A stretch of DNA of 44,898 bases. Source: a virus. The stretch covers positions 1 to 44,898 of IMG/VR virus record IMGVR_UViG_3300012206_000009; one strand, 5' to 3'. The notes below the pieces were generated by a model. That model did no database searches. It was not told the origin of the DNA and saw nothing but the letters and a program-made list of their open reading frames with translations. The position numbers and the translations under genes were made by a program. Positions 7,256 through 15,838 of this stretch are shown here, in pieces (positions within the stretch are counted from its first letter, which is position 1; each line of letters opens with the position of its first letter).

Positions 7256-7524
7256 GTGATAACGATATACCAAGTATAGGACAGGTATTACTCACAGAAG
7301 ATGGGATAGTGTTGGTGTTACATATACTAATATGCGAAGCTTGTTTCTCTTTTGGAGAGGTGTATATAGATATGTCATGTATTAATGAAAGGGATAAAGT
7401 ATGTGGTATAGTATGCCCTGTATGTAAAGGAGAAAGATTAGCATTAGCTACTTATAAAATACTAGATGAGATTAGACAGGAAGGGCTAGATAATGAAGAT
7501 CAAGACAATAGCTATAATATCTAA
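7252..7524 (+). CDS. Small protein with two cysteine pairs
   Basis: This encodes 90 residues and overlaps the polymerase stop by 4 bases (ATGA). CEAC at about 28-31 and CPVC at about 61-64, with a further Cys between them, look like a zinc ribbon around a beta core. The C-terminus is helical and acidic. It is probably a DNA- or protein-binding accessory of the replication module. The family is not identified. Confidence 0.7.
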   Translation: MSDNDIPSIGQVLLTEDGIVLVLHILICEACFSFGEVYIDMSCINERDKVCGIVCPVCKGERLALATYKILDEIRQEGLDNEDQDNSYNI

Positions 7525-7666
7525 TAGCTTAGAGGATTTTAGAGAATCTAAGCGCGTATATCGAGACCTAGAATGGACTTTAGTCACTGAGCAAATACTA
7601 TCTAGCAGGTATATGGATTACTATATAGATAGTTATATACTTATTTTTGTAAAAGAGGTAGATTAA
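7493..7666 (+). CDS. Small hypothetical protein, 57 aa
   Basis: The ATG at 7493 lies inside the upstream gene (32-base overlap), preceded by AAGGG, and the frame is intact to TAA five bases before the helicase ATG. The sequence begins MKIKTIAIISNSLEDF and ends in a hydrophobic strand (YYIDSYILIFVKEVD). The function is unknown. Confidence 0.55.
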   Translation: MKIKTIAIISNSLEDFRESKRVYRDLEWTLVTEQILSSRYMDYYIDSYILIFVKEVD

Positions 7667-7671
7667 TATAA

Positions 7672-8493
7672 ATGATTATTGAACAGTTCGCTAACCTAGC
7701 TAAGAGACAGACTAAGATAGACTGGATTGTGGATGGATTGTTAAGTAGTGGAGCATGGACGTATTTAGTAGGAGAAGCTGGTAGCGGAAAGTCTATGCTA
7801 TGCATACAACTCTGTGATGCTATACAAAATGGTAAGAGCTTTCTAGGCATGAAATGTAAACAGAGGAATTGTTTATATATACAGGTTGATACTGGGAGAT
7901 TAGAATGGCAAGAGCAGGTGACAAGACTCGCTCCACATGGAGTAGCATGGACTATGTATGCTCTTACTGATCAATTTCTTGACAACCCTCAAGAAGTGGA
8001 GAATATTAAAAGTATAATATGGGGTACATATCCTATTTCTGATGAGCCTAGAAGTCCTTCACAGGTGTTAAGGCATATACCCTTTGATTTTATAGTATTT
8101 GATGTATTGAATAAGATGACCAGGTATGATCTAAATGCTAAGCCGAGTATGAATCATGTGCTAGAGAGACTTGAGCATATGACAGTAAGAGGTACAGGAG
8201 AAGCTCAAGAGAGTAAGCATTTTGTACTTATACACCATCCTAGTAAGAGTAAGAAAAGAGGTGTTGATGCTGGTAGTGGATATGGTGGGTTTTCAGGGTT
8301 ATGTGGTAACATGTTAACATTAGGAAATGAGTTATTAGTGTTAGAGAAGAGTAAGGTATTAGGTAGGAAGGAGGTTTTATTAGAGAGGAATACAGATACA
8401 GGAGCATGGAGATTAGCAGGGGAGTTAACAGATACGAATAGTCCTGATAATATACGAGATATAGAGGAAGCATTAGGTATTAGAATATCATGA
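7672..8493 (+). CDS. RepA/RecA-like helicase ATPase (AAA_25 type)
   Basis: This encodes 273 residues. Walker A is GEAGSGKS (34-41), Walker B ends FDFIVFD (138-144), and LIHHPSKS (186-193) followed by a Gly-rich stretch (GSGYGGFSGL, 201-210) matches the sensor and motif H4 region of RepA-type hexameric helicases. It is likely the replicative helicase or loader working with the split polymerase. No separate primase is visible. The next gene overlaps its stop by 4 bases. Confidence 0.85.
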   Translation: MIIEQFANLAKRQTKIDWIVDGLLSSGAWTYLVGEAGSGKSMLCIQLCDAIQNGKSFLGMKCKQRNCLYIQVDTGRLEWQEQVTRLAPHGVAWTMYALTDQFLDNPQEVENIKSIIWGTYPISDEPRSPSQVLRHIPFDFIVFDVLNKMTRYDLNAKPSMNHVLERLEHMTVRGTGEAQESKHFVLIHHPSKSKKRGVDAGSGYGGFSGLCGNMLTLGNELLVLEKSKVLGRKEVLLERNTDTGAWRLAGELTDTNSPDNIRDIEEALGIRIS

Positions 8494-8672
8494 ATTATAA
8501 AGATGAGAATGTACTATCAGATAGGGTATATTTAAAGTATCTAGCTAAACACATGGAGGGAGATTTTGTTAAGATACCTTTTACGCATTTACTAGTTAAA
8601 TTTAAGATTATATTCGCTACGGGGTATGCGAGAGGATATAATAAAGGGTATTTTAAAGATAAAGGGCAATAA
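8490..8672 (+). CDS. Small hypothetical protein, 60 aa
   Basis: The ATGA overlap with the helicase stop indicates coupled translation. The protein is basic and aromatic (YLKYLAKHMEGDFVKIPF in the middle, YARGYNKGYFKDKGQ at the end). No family is recognised. Confidence 0.6.
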   Translation: MNYKDENVLSDRVYLKYLAKHMEGDFVKIPFTHLLVKFKIIFATGYARGYNKGYFKDKGQ

Positions 8673-8691
8673 AACATTTGGAGACACATAG

Positions 8692-8877
8692 ATGAGATTG
8701 AGGAGATTAGAGATTCGCAATGAAGTGGTAAATCTTCTTATATTTGATAAGGGATTCCAAATACATTTCTGTACAGACCATGGATGCCCTATAGTAATTC
8801 TTACTAAGAAGGAGCTAGATTTACTTTATGAAGTTTTAGATAGATATAAGCAAGTTAAAGAGGAGATACACAAATGA
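8692..8877 (+). CDS. Small hypothetical protein, 61 aa
   Basis: The ATG has GGAG upstream, and the gene shares its last four bases with the next start. It encodes a compact beta-then-helix protein: strands RRLEIRNEVVNLLIF and FQIHFC, then a C-terminal helix KKELDLLYEVLDRY. The function is unknown. Confidence 0.65.
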   Translation: MRLRRLEIRNEVVNLLIFDKGFQIHFCTDHGCPIVILTKKELDLLYEVLDRYKQVKEEIHK

Positions 8878-9086
8878 AACTAGACTCTTTTATATCGCAT
8901 TTAAGAAGTATAATGTTAAAAGAAGGGAATTTGGACGTATATATAGTTCCTATGTTTAGGGTAGAGAAGGAGTCTTTGGTAGATAAAGATATTCTATATA
9001 TTACAGACGAGAATAGTACGAAGATATATATAGGGACCTTAGTATTAGAAAGAGTAGATAATGTATCACAGAATAGAGAATCCTAA
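8874..9086 (+). CDS. Small alpha/beta protein, 70 aa, possible relative of 39000 and 39441
   Basis: An N-terminal helix (LDSFISHLRSIMLKEGNL) is followed by DVYIVPMF and later short strands. This is the same helix-strand layout as the proteins at 39000..39314, 39441..39614 and 41595..41753. It is the last gene of the replication operon. Its stop overlaps the stop of the converging tail gene. Confidence 0.65.
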   Translation: MKLDSFISHLRSIMLKEGNLDVYIVPMFRVEKESLVDKDILYITDENSTKIYIGTLVLERVDNVSQNRES

Positions 9087-9628
9087 CCCCATTCTAGTGT
9101 TAGATAGTTTAAGGTAACATTCATATTAGGATTCGGAGTTGTGAAGTGACCTTTAACAGTGTGAGAGCCTATAGAGAGATTATTATGGAAGGTGATAAAT
9201 ACATGGTTAGTACCTAGGGCGATTATTGGATTGTTGACTATGAGGTTATTGTCTAAGTAGGTTAGTAAGCTACCTGAGTGGTAGGTTCCACTAGCATCTG
9301 TAAGGGTAGCCTGAGAGACTATGAGTATAGTAGAGTTCGATTTCTGTGCTGTGAATGTGAGATTAACCATGTCTATAGTAGGGGATGCACTGTTATTTTG
9401 ACTATCATTCCCTACTTGGACATTGAGTAGTCTTCCTAGTATATGTGAGAGGACAGATTTGAATAGTACTCCATCTGTTTGGCTAGCATCCTTTGTTAAT
9501 AAATCTCCATCTATCCCACCTTGAAAAGTATGTCCATGATTCCAGTCTGAAGGTTTAACAAGAGAACCTGATAAATCTGCTATAGCACTTACGAATGGAT
9601 GTATAACAGTAGCATGGTCAGCACACAT
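9083..9628 (-). CDS. Tail-associated protein, possible receptor-binding tip
   Basis: This encodes 181 residues and is the last gene of the late operon. It contains SDWNHGHTFQGG (about residues 27-38), then ASQTDGVLF, a pattern common in phage tail fibre and tip proteins. The C-terminal 80 residues are beta-rich (LTFTAQKSNSTILIVSQATL and following strands). A role in host attachment is inferred from composition and position. Confidence 0.65.
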   Translation of the reverse strand: MCADHATVIHPFVSAIADLSGSLVKPSDWNHGHTFQGGIDGDLLTKDASQTDGVLFKSVLSHILGRLLNVQVGNDSQNNSASPTIDMVNLTFTAQKSNSTILIVSQATLTDASGTYHSGSLLTYLDNNLIVNNPIIALGTNHVFITFHNNLSIGSHTVKGHFTTPNPNMNVTLNYLTLEWG

Positions 9629-9642
9629 GTGTATATACCTCT

Positions 9643-9732
9643 CTATCTATCTTTATATAACTTATAGTCTAAGATACCCACTAGAATAAATAACAGTAAA
9701 AGTATCTCTATAATGTGAAAGAATATGTACAT
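9643..9732 (-). CDS. Single-span membrane micropeptide, 29 aa
   Basis: The frame lies between two tail genes. The ATG at 9732 is chosen because AGGG lies at the right distance (9738 is an alternative). Residues 3-20 are strongly hydrophobic (IFFHIIEILLLLFILVGI) and the end is charged (YKLYKDR). It may be a holin-like or other membrane peptide. The call rests on hydrophobicity and spacing only. Confidence 0.4.
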   Translation of the reverse strand: MYIFFHIIEILLLLFILVGILDYKLYKDR

Positions 9733-9741
9733 ATACATACC

Positions 9742-10095
9742 CTACGTCTGAAAGGTATTACTCTGAAACGCATTCCCTTGAAAAGCAGGTAGCCTTGGCA
9801 CATCTGCTGTATCTAATACAAAACACACAAAAGGTTCTGGTTTATAGATAAAAGAGCCTTGAGTAACAGTAACTCTTGCAGTATATATACCTAGTATAGC
9901 ATCAGTAGAGGTATCATGTGCATATGAAAAAAACCCTACATCTTCTTCTGATAGCATATCAACTTCGTTAACTATTATAGTATCTAGCGAGTCTAGTATA
10001 GTAATAGTTACAGAATCAGGATTCACATATTCATTCTTCTCACCTTTAGTGTCGACTTCTATTATAACAGTAGATCCTCTTACTGTACTGAGCAT
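9742..10095 (-). CDS. Ig-like tail protein, 117 aa
   Basis: The residues form a beta-sandwich pattern: VIIEVDT, SVTITILDS, GFFSYAHD, GIYTARVTVTQ. The C-terminus carries the short repeat AFQGNAFQSNTFQT, a tail seen in other small phage proteins. The domain resembles the C-terminal half of the upstream gene 10111..10959, so it probably stacks on the same tail or fibre structure. Confidence 0.6.
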   Translation of the reverse strand: MLSTVRGSTVIIEVDTKGEKNEYVNPDSVTITILDSLDTIIVNEVDMLSEEDVGFFSYAHDTSTDAILGIYTARVTVTQGSFIYKPEPFVCFVLDTADVPRLPAFQGNAFQSNTFQT

Positions 10096-10110
10096 GTGTG
10101 TAGCCTTGTA

Positions 10111-10959
10111 CTAAATAACAACAAACGCTATAGCATAGGGAGTTACACTTACATCTGTAGCATAGCTCGCTATAGTTTGTACACTCCATGGACCTTTAGC
10201 TGCATTAGTATCTAGTTGATATATATATGAGAATGTACTATCTTCATTCTTTGTAGTAGCGGCACCAAGTACTACTACATTTCCTGATGGATCTTTTAGA
10301 GAGATACTTACAGCGTTTACTGTATTAATATTTCTAGGAAATCCTTTTCTATGTAGAGCGTGTATAGTGAATATAAACGTACTACCTTGATTTACGTCAT
10401 CTACAGCTTTGTTATTGTTAATATCTATTTCTATAACATGTCTTACAGAGTAGATATTAACATTTACCTCAAATGTAGTAGAAGGTATAACAGGTATTAT
10501 ACCTGGTGTGAGGAGTTTATATTGAATAGGCTTGTGGTTGACAGAACTCCATTTGTAGTTATTCTCGTACTGGATATATGTATTGTAAGGGTAGCTTAAA
10601 AGCCTATTAGGCGGATCATCTGGACTTCGAAGGAAAGGAGCTATTGGCCCTCTTCCCATATAGACTTTATGAGAAATATAAGGAGTATACCAAGACTGAC
10701 TAATTAGACTTAGTGTATTCTCCCTTTTAATAGATGCAGAGTCTCCTGTAGTGTCGAGGGGAATGATAGGAATTTTAGGTCTAACGAAATTACCTGTGTA
10801 GAGCGGCTCAGGTTGCCAGCTTTGAGCAATAATATCCTTATACACGTGTGAGAGTAAAGGTGGATTATCAGGTCCAGGTGGAGCGTTAGGGATAGGAGTT
10901 CTTACAAAGGGTGGAATACTTCCCTGAACGCTCGGTGGGGGATAGAAAACATCTCTCAT
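10111..10959 (-). CDS. Tail or fibre protein with proline-rich N-terminus and Ig-like C-terminus
   Basis: This encodes 282 residues. The first 160 are Pro, Tyr and Ser rich with little predicted structure. Residues of about 165-282 form an Ig-like domain (VSISLKDPSGNVV, FSYIYQLD, KGPWSVQTIASY). The layout fits a structural linker ending in a beta domain. Its domain is related to that of 9742..10095. Confidence 0.6.
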   Translation of the reverse strand: MRDVFYPPPSVQGSIPPFVRTPIPNAPPGPDNPPLLSHVYKDIIAQSWQPEPLYTGNFVRPKIPIIPLDTTGDSASIKRENTLSLISQSWYTPYISHKVYMGRGPIAPFLRSPDDPPNRLLSYPYNTYIQYENNYKWSSVNHKPIQYKLLTPGIIPVIPSTTFEVNVNIYSVRHVIEIDINNNKAVDDVNQGSTFIFTIHALHRKGFPRNINTVNAVSISLKDPSGNVVVLGAATTKNEDSTFSYIYQLDTNAAKGPWSVQTIASYATDVSVTPYAIAFVVI

Positions 10960-10994
10960 ACTATACTAATCCTTTCTATTCTATCCCCGATAAC

Positions 10995-11498
10995 TTACCC
11001 TAATTCTCTGTATATAATACCACCAGACCAACTCGTAGTAGCACCAGCAAGAGATGTAGGAAAGTGTAATCCAAACCCATGTGCTGTTGATTGTGGCGTC
11101 TCTACAATTGTTTCATTAGGGTTAGGTACCCATAACCAGCCATTCAATACGTTAAAGTTATCAGGGAGCACTACAGTTTTACTCCCTGCACCTTCAGCAC
11201 TTGCATTAATACCTGTATGACCAGCAGACCCATCTGTAGCACCTGTAAGTAATGAGACAGGATCTCCTGCTTTCATCTTCACAGGAACAGCCGACACAAG
11301 CGTAGGAAACGCAGTTACCTGTGTACTTAACTGCACACCAATCATACCACTTGTACTCGTACCTCTCTGTGAAGCATAGCAACGTAATACTTCAATAGCA
11401 GACACAGGAGCAGTCTGCATAACTTGAAAGTACGCTAATGTCACAGCTTGACTTGCCATAGTAACAGTGTTAGCAATAATACCATACTCTCTAGCCAT
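10995..11498 (-). CDS. Beta-rich structural protein, 167 aa
   Basis: The protein is rich in Ala, Gly, Thr, Ser and Val, begins MAREYGIIANTVTMAS and ends GGIIYRELG, like small phage head-decoration or tail proteins that share a jelly-roll or beta-barrel core. No catalytic motif is seen. It lies among tail genes. Confidence 0.6.
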   Translation of the reverse strand: MAREYGIIANTVTMASQAVTLAYFQVMQTAPVSAIEVLRCYASQRGTSTSGMIGVQLSTQVTAFPTLVSAVPVKMKAGDPVSLLTGATDGSAGHTGINASAEGAGSKTVVLPDNFNVLNGWLWVPNPNETIVETPQSTAHGFGLHFPTSLAGATTSWSGGIIYRELG

Positions 11499-11509
11499 AG
11501 TTTACCCTT

Positions 11510-11803
11510 TTATATAAAAGACTTACCGTTAAATACTCTCCAGCCACTACGGGTAAAGATACGTACTTTCCCATTTCTCCTTTCTATACGAGATGCATAG
11601 TAACCAGTAGGGTGTCCGTTGTATAGTATGTTAAATGCATACTCTCCAATAGGTGCATCGTCCTTTCTCTGGTATTCAAATCCAAGTGTAAATATATTTT
11701 CGTACTCGTCTATAATGAAGGCAGCAGGAGGGCTACTTACGTAGGGCTCACTTATATACTCAGTTCTATGACCTTTCTTCATATAGTCTAAGATTATAGC
11801 CAT
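11510..11803 (-). CDS. Small hypothetical tail-module protein, 97 aa
   Basis: An intact frame follows the tailspike gene after three bases. The protein has alternating strands (AAFIIDEYENIFTLGFEY; GKVRIFTRSGWRVFNG) and no transmembrane segment or signal. It may be a tailspike-associated protein or chaperone. This is inferred from position only. Confidence 0.6.
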   Translation of the reverse strand: MAIILDYMKKGHRTEYISEPYVSSPPAAFIIDEYENIFTLGFEYQRKDDAPIGEYAFNILYNGHPTGYYASRIERRNGKVRIFTRSGWRVFNGKSFI

Positions 11804-11806
11804 ATA

Positions 11807-13693
11807 CTACCTAGCTAAAAAAGGTTGCATCATAGCAGACCGCATATGCCTACCTGTAGGAATAAAATAGTCAGCTATGTAAAATTCGTATTGGCTAATA
11901 GTACCGTTAACTCCACCATCTTGTCTTGGTAGATATGTAAACCCATTCAAAGAATATGTAGTTCCTAAGTCTACTACTATATTATGTGGTTGTATAGCGA
12001 GAGTAGGGCTGTATTGTGTATGCCAGAATGTTGTAGTAATACCATCTATAGCATGTATACCCCTACCGTCCTCTGATACTATCTCTTCACTAGTAACACA
12101 CCATACAGAGTGAGAAAGTATTGTTGACGCTACATTCTGAGCAGTATTGGTCATTGTAGACTCAACACCTTGTATGTCTACTGCTGTAACGTCGTATGTA
12201 TATACTACACCTTGTATAATAGCTGAGTCTAAATATGTAGTCTCAGGATAGAGTACCTCTGCTAGTAGACCAAAGGTACCTGTACCTCCTACTTGTCTAT
12301 AGATACGGAACTTAACCGCTGGATCTACTCCTTGTACGTAATCCCAAGCAAGGAGTGTAGCTTTTGTTTGTAAAAGAGATATCCCATTAACTAACCCTGT
12401 AAACTCAGCACAAGACGCCCAAGGACCACCGTTAATCTCTGAAAGACTTCTTAAGCATATCCATCTTGCTGGTCTTATATTAAAAGTTATATTCTTCACA
12501 AGAGTATTAGGTGTAAATACACCACTTGTTATTAATGTCCATGGTAAAGACATATCACAGGATATAGGCGGAAGTATAATTACTCCAAACTCATATGCTC
12601 CAGCGTCGAAAGGTAGACTACGAGTGTTTCCTAAATAATCTGTAGTGAATACACTTGATAAGTCTACACCAAAGTTAATAGCTCCGCTTGTGCTTTGAAG
12701 TCTATAGTCGTTAGTAGTAGGGTCTACAAAGTTAGGGTCACTAGTAAAGTTATGATCTATAGTTGCAATACCGCTATCATCTCTAATATTTTCTAGTCCA
12801 TTATTGTATGAGATATTATTCCTAACAATCGTACCAGTCCCACCTGAGGCAAAGATATAAATACCTTGTTGATTGTTGGTATAAACAGTATTGTTATATA
12901 ACCGGGTATTAGTTCCACCATTAAGAGATGCTGTTTGTAGTCCATACCCGTTATTACGATATACTACATTATTATATGCAATATTATTACTACCAGAAGT
13001 AAGTGCAACTCCCCCTGTTGTTTCATTAAAGTTAAATCCATTGTTGTATACTCTACAGTTTTTAATAGTATTGTTATTTACATCATTGCTAGCAGAGTGG
13101 TAGAACTGTCCACCATATCCACCGTTATCGTACATACTGCATCCATCAAAAGTCCAATTCTGACCTGCAACATAGAAGGCATAACCTAACATGTGGTGGA
13201 TTAAGCAGTTTTTAACTGTAATGAATGCTCCTGCTCCTTGAAAACCAAGTGCGTTGATAGTAGTATTCCCTATACTACTAGGTGCATATAGCCCTATAAC
13301 TTCTACAGAGGTAAATGTTATGTTGTTTACACTAGAGCCTAAGTATGCGCCTAGAGTAACAGTTTCACTCCCTGCTATAGAAGCGTTTATGATAAAGTTA
13401 CTAAAATCCCAATATGCTATACCAGTACCAGCACTGAAGTCAATACCAGCAACAGTTGGTGCTAGTGTTGGATTTTCGCTAAGATATCCGCTAAGCGTTA
13501 TATGAGCACTAGAATTTCCAGTTCTTATAGTCGTAGTTCCAGTACGGATATCTTCTCTATATATCCCACCTCTTATAAGCAAAGTATCTCCAGGATTTAG
13601 CAGGCTAACTCCATTTCGTACTGTTAAGAATGGACTAGCTTGAGTGCCTGGATTGCTATCATTTCCAGTTGTACTTACAAAGTATGTAGACAT
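11807..13693 (-). CDS. Tailspike-like beta-helix protein with FN3 and a shortened F5/8C domain
   Basis: This encodes 628 residues. The N-terminus (TYFVSTTGNDSNPGTQASPF, then LNPGDTLLIRGGIYRED) is typical of right-handed parallel beta-helix proteins of the DUF1565/pectate-lyase type. Many N-N-T/I-rich coils follow to about residue 370. An FN3-like segment (RIYRQVGGTGTFGLL, then YTYDVTAVDIQGVES) spans about 440-520. Residues 540-610 match the start of F5/8 type C carbohydrate-binding modules (EDGRGIHAIDGITTTFWHTQ; FTYLPRQDG; ISQYEFYIAD), but the last strands are missing. It likely binds and perhaps degrades surface polysaccharide. Confidence 0.8.
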   Translation of the reverse strand: MSTYFVSTTGNDSNPGTQASPFLTVRNGVSLLNPGDTLLIRGGIYREDIRTGTTTIRTGNSSAHITLSGYLSENPTLAPTVAGIDFSAGTGIAYWDFSNFIINASIAGSETVTLGAYLGSSVNNITFTSVEVIGLYAPSSIGNTTINALGFQGAGAFITVKNCLIHHMLGYAFYVAGQNWTFDGCSMYDNGGYGGQFYHSASNDVNNNTIKNCRVYNNGFNFNETTGGVALTSGSNNIAYNNVVYRNNGYGLQTASLNGGTNTRLYNNTVYTNNQQGIYIFASGGTGTIVRNNISYNNGLENIRDDSGIATIDHNFTSDPNFVDPTTNDYRLQSTSGAINFGVDLSSVFTTDYLGNTRSLPFDAGAYEFGVIILPPISCDMSLPWTLITSGVFTPNTLVKNITFNIRPARWICLRSLSEINGGPWASCAEFTGLVNGISLLQTKATLLAWDYVQGVDPAVKFRIYRQVGGTGTFGLLAEVLYPETTYLDSAIIQGVVYTYDVTAVDIQGVESTMTNTAQNVASTILSHSVWCVTSEEIVSEDGRGIHAIDGITTTFWHTQYSPTLAIQPHNIVVDLGTTYSLNGFTYLPRQDGGVNGTISQYEFYIADYFIPTGRHMRSAMMQPFLAR

Positions 13694-13701
13694 TGTATAA
13701 C

Positions 13702-13872
13702 TATTTCTGTTCTATAAAACTAAAACTTAGACTTGCTATTTAGCTTCTTACCCTTCTTAACTCCTACTGCTCTATCGGCTATGTTCTTAGCCTCTGATAG
13801 AGACTTTCCTAAATTCTGCATATGTCCTGCTATTTTACCGTATAAGCTCTGCTTACCTTTAGGTACTGGCAT
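13702..13872 (-). CDS. Small basic protein, 56 aa
   Basis: The frame overlaps the upstream gene by 14 bases and ends eight bases before the tailspike start. The sequence MPVPKGKQSLYGKIAGHMQN, followed by a helix and a KKGKK patch, is typical of small basic phage proteins. The function is unknown. Confidence 0.5.
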
Positions 13873-14032
13873 TCTGTATAACTTTCATAGTCTCATAATG
13901 CATAGCACAAGATTGACAGGATAGAAAGTCGAATAGTCCTTTATATCCATGGTCTTTATGAGAGTGTACTATGTGGAATAGTTCTGTGATGGTATCCTCA
14001 AATATCTCAGACCATACTTTGTATATACTCAT
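13859..14032 (-). CDS. Small protein with CxxC, 57 aa
   Basis: An intact frame from the ATG at 14032 overlaps the next start. It is helical at the N-terminus (MSIYKVWSEIFEDTITELFH), then contains several histidines and CQSC, so it may bind metal. No family is recognised. Confidence 0.5.
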   Translation of the reverse strand: MSIYKVWSEIFEDTITELFHIVHSHKDHGYKGLFDFLSCQSCAMHYETMKVIQNAST

Positions 14033-14084
14033 ATATATTACTTTCCAAATTAATGTACTATATAGAATAGTAGTGTAAGTACAA

Positions 14085-14249
14085 TTACTTTACTTTCTTT
14101 AGTCTCGGATTAGCTTTTTTAGCTTTCTTACTAGCACTACGTGTCTTGCTAGCTAATATAGCTCCTGCACTTTTAGCAGAGTATCCTTCCTTTTCTATAC
14201 TCTTCTGCACAGAGGAGAAGCCAGGATGCTTTTTACCTTTCTTCTTCAT
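14085..14249 (-). CDS. Small Lys-rich phage protein, 54 aa
   Basis: A very strong ribosome binding site (AAGGAGG) precedes the ATG at 14249. The sequence KKHPGFSSVQKSIEKEGYS, then AGAILASKTRSAS and NPRLKKV, follows a pattern I recognise from short conserved proteins of many phages. It is probably nucleic-acid binding. The exact role is unknown. Confidence 0.7.
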   Translation of the reverse strand: MKKKGKKHPGFSSVQKSIEKEGYSAKSAGAILASKTRSASKKAKKANPRLKKVK

Positions 14250-14252
14250 ATG

Positions 14253-14498
14253 TTACCTCCTTCTAGTTCTATCATCTTTATAGGTATATGTTGATTTAAT
14301 ACCCGTAATAGCATTAATAGTACTAGACGTGAGTAGACTAGTGTTCCCTCTACTCGCTCTTTCCATAAGAGCTTTCATAGAACGTGCTAACTCTACTTGA
14401 CCGATACTTACTAAGTAGTCAAGTAGAGTATTTAGTAAAACAGTCTCAGTCATGCTTGACTCACCATCAAGAAACTCTATTAGCTCTTTGGTATTCAT
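14253..14498 (-). CDS. Hypothetical protein, 81 aa
   Basis: The protein has a helical N-terminal half (MNTKELIEFLDGESSMTETV; LLNTLLDYLVSIGQVELARS) and a Ser/Thr-rich basic tail (YTYKDDRTRRR). It is tightly spaced between the endolysin and the Lys-rich gene. No TM segment is seen, so it is not an obvious holin. Confidence 0.6.
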   Translation of the reverse strand: MNTKELIEFLDGESSMTETVLLNTLLDYLVSIGQVELARSMKALMERASRGNTSLLTSSTINAITGIKSTYTYKDDRTRRR

Positions 14499-14503
14499 AT
14501 ATC

Positions 14504-14848
14504 TTACCCTAATGTTTCAAAATGGTTATAGTCTTTGAGATATGGAAAGTCTCCACCCCATCTGTTATCTACATTTAGGGACTTCCAGTACGTCCCTAAT
14601 ATATGCCATTCAGGTGCATCTGTAGAAATATGCCTCCCTTGTAGAAAGAGGTTGAAATCTACAGCAAGCCTTTCTAAATGCTGACTATGTAGCGTTTGAG
14701 TCTTCCCTTCTTTAAAATATATCTCTTGCACAAATAGCGGTCTAAAAGCCTCTCCGAAGGTTAAGGAATATCCTTTACCAAATGCATAAACGATAAGCCT
14801 TGCAATGTCCTCTGCGAAACCGAATTGTTTATATAACAGCTCAGTCAT
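14504..14848 (-). CDS. M15-family peptidase, candidate endolysin
   Basis: This encodes 114 residues. The metal-site pattern of M15 D-Ala-D-Ala or L-Ala-D-Glu peptidases is present: SQHLERLAVDF with His 57 and Asp 64, and DYNHFE with His 109. FGEAFRP (31-37) is the substrate-side strand. Enzymes of this size cleave peptide cross-links of peptidoglycan and serve as phage endolysins. There is no signal peptide, so it needs a holin or other release route. The overlapping upstream lipoprotein gene supports a lysis cassette. Confidence 0.85.
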   Translation of the reverse strand: MTELLYKQFGFAEDIARLIVYAFGKGYSLTFGEAFRPLFVQEIYFKEGKTQTLHSQHLERLAVDFNLFLQGRHISTDAPEWHILGTYWKSLNVDNRWGGDFPYLKDYNHFETLG

Positions 14849-15101
14849 ATATACCCTTCCTTAAACATGTAGCAAAGTCTATATCTCCTAAAGAGGTTAC
14901 ACCTCTTATAGAGACGTATGGTCCTGCAGAACCTGAGTAGTATATACATGTTTTTCTATCGGCTTTGTTTAACAAGTCTGTAAGGCTTTCTAGTTCTTTA
15001 GTAGAAGGGTTATAACATGATGATAGTATACAAAGAGCTATCAGAGTTATTAATACGCAGCCTAAGCAGTATATAATATAGTATACTTTTATAGGTATCA
15101 T
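14841..15101 (-). CDS. Putative lipoprotein next to the endolysin
   Basis: This encodes 86 residues. The N-terminus has a long hydrophobic stretch (about residues 5-28) ending CILSSC, a lipobox-like site, so the mature protein would begin at the second Cys and sit on a membrane. Two further cysteines lie downstream. It overlaps the endolysin gene by 8 bases. A lysis-related (outer-spanin-like) role is possible, but the mature region lacks the usual proline-rich character. Confidence 0.6.
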   Translation of the reverse strand: MIPIKVYYIIYCLGCVLITLIALCILSSCYNPSTKELESLTDLLNKADRKTCIYYSGSAGPYVSIRGVTSLGDIDFATCLRKGIYD

Positions 15102-15838
15102 CTACCAATATCTCCTAGCCAAGCATTAGGGCTATATAGACCTGTGTTGAGTATTATTTGCTCATTCTCAATAGGTACTACATCGTATTCTGTTTCGTTT
15201 AACAAACCCGCAGCTTTTAGCCGAGCGAGTTCTTTCTCTAGAAATGATTGACCTGTACCTATATCTATACTATGGTTCCATTCCATAGCTTTTATATGTA
15301 CGTATTCTATCAAAGTCCATTCGTCTGGGAATGAAGGGTATTGACTTGCTTGTATAAGAGCAGGTAGAGCATAGTACCATAGGATAGCGGATATATTGGT
15401 TAGTGGAATAGGAGCTACTTTTATTCTATTCTGTATTACGCAGTAACAACTAGGAACAGGAACTTTTTGATTTAATGTTGAATTATAGACAGAAAGCCAG
15501 TATTGAAAGGTTCTACGTTTTAGTCTTATAGAACTAGTGCCAGAGGTGTAAAATATACCGTCCTTTACATCTAGTATAAAGTCTGTAGGTAGATATAAAG
15601 AGCTGTTAGATAATAGAGTAACGTCTGTAGTATTACTTGATATAACCACATCTACGCTTTGTATATCTGTAGAGAAAGGGAATTTTCTATGCACTCTGTC
15701 TAATCCACTTTGGAGCCATTTAATAGAGAATGCATTCTGGTCTATAACATCTCCAGGTCTGTCATGCCTATCAAGAGGTGGAGACTGTGCGAGGTCTAGT
15801 GCTTGAGAAAGTACTTCATCTCTTGTATATCTAGGCAT
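15098..15838 (-). CDS. Head-tail adaptor-like tail protein
   Basis: This encodes 246 residues. The layout resembles podovirus adaptor or tail accessory proteins: an N-terminal helix (TRDEVLSQALDLAQ), then KWLQSGLDRVHRKFPFS (about 40-56), strands with YLPTDFI, and a C-terminal helical segment containing WTLIEYVHIKAMEW. These proteins sit between portal and tail tube. The assignment rests on pattern and gene context, and there is no single decisive motif. Confidence 0.55.
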   Translation of the reverse strand: MPRYTRDEVLSQALDLAQSPPLDRHDRPGDVIDQNAFSIKWLQSGLDRVHRKFPFSTDIQSVDVVISSNTTDVTLLSNSSLYLPTDFILDVKDGIFYTSGTSSIRLKRRTFQYWLSVYNSTLNQKVPVPSCYCVIQNRIKVAPIPLTNISAILWYYALPALIQASQYPSFPDEWTLIEYVHIKAMEWNHSIDIGTGQSFLEKELARLKAAGLLNETEYDVVPIENEQIILNTGLYSPNAWLGDIGR

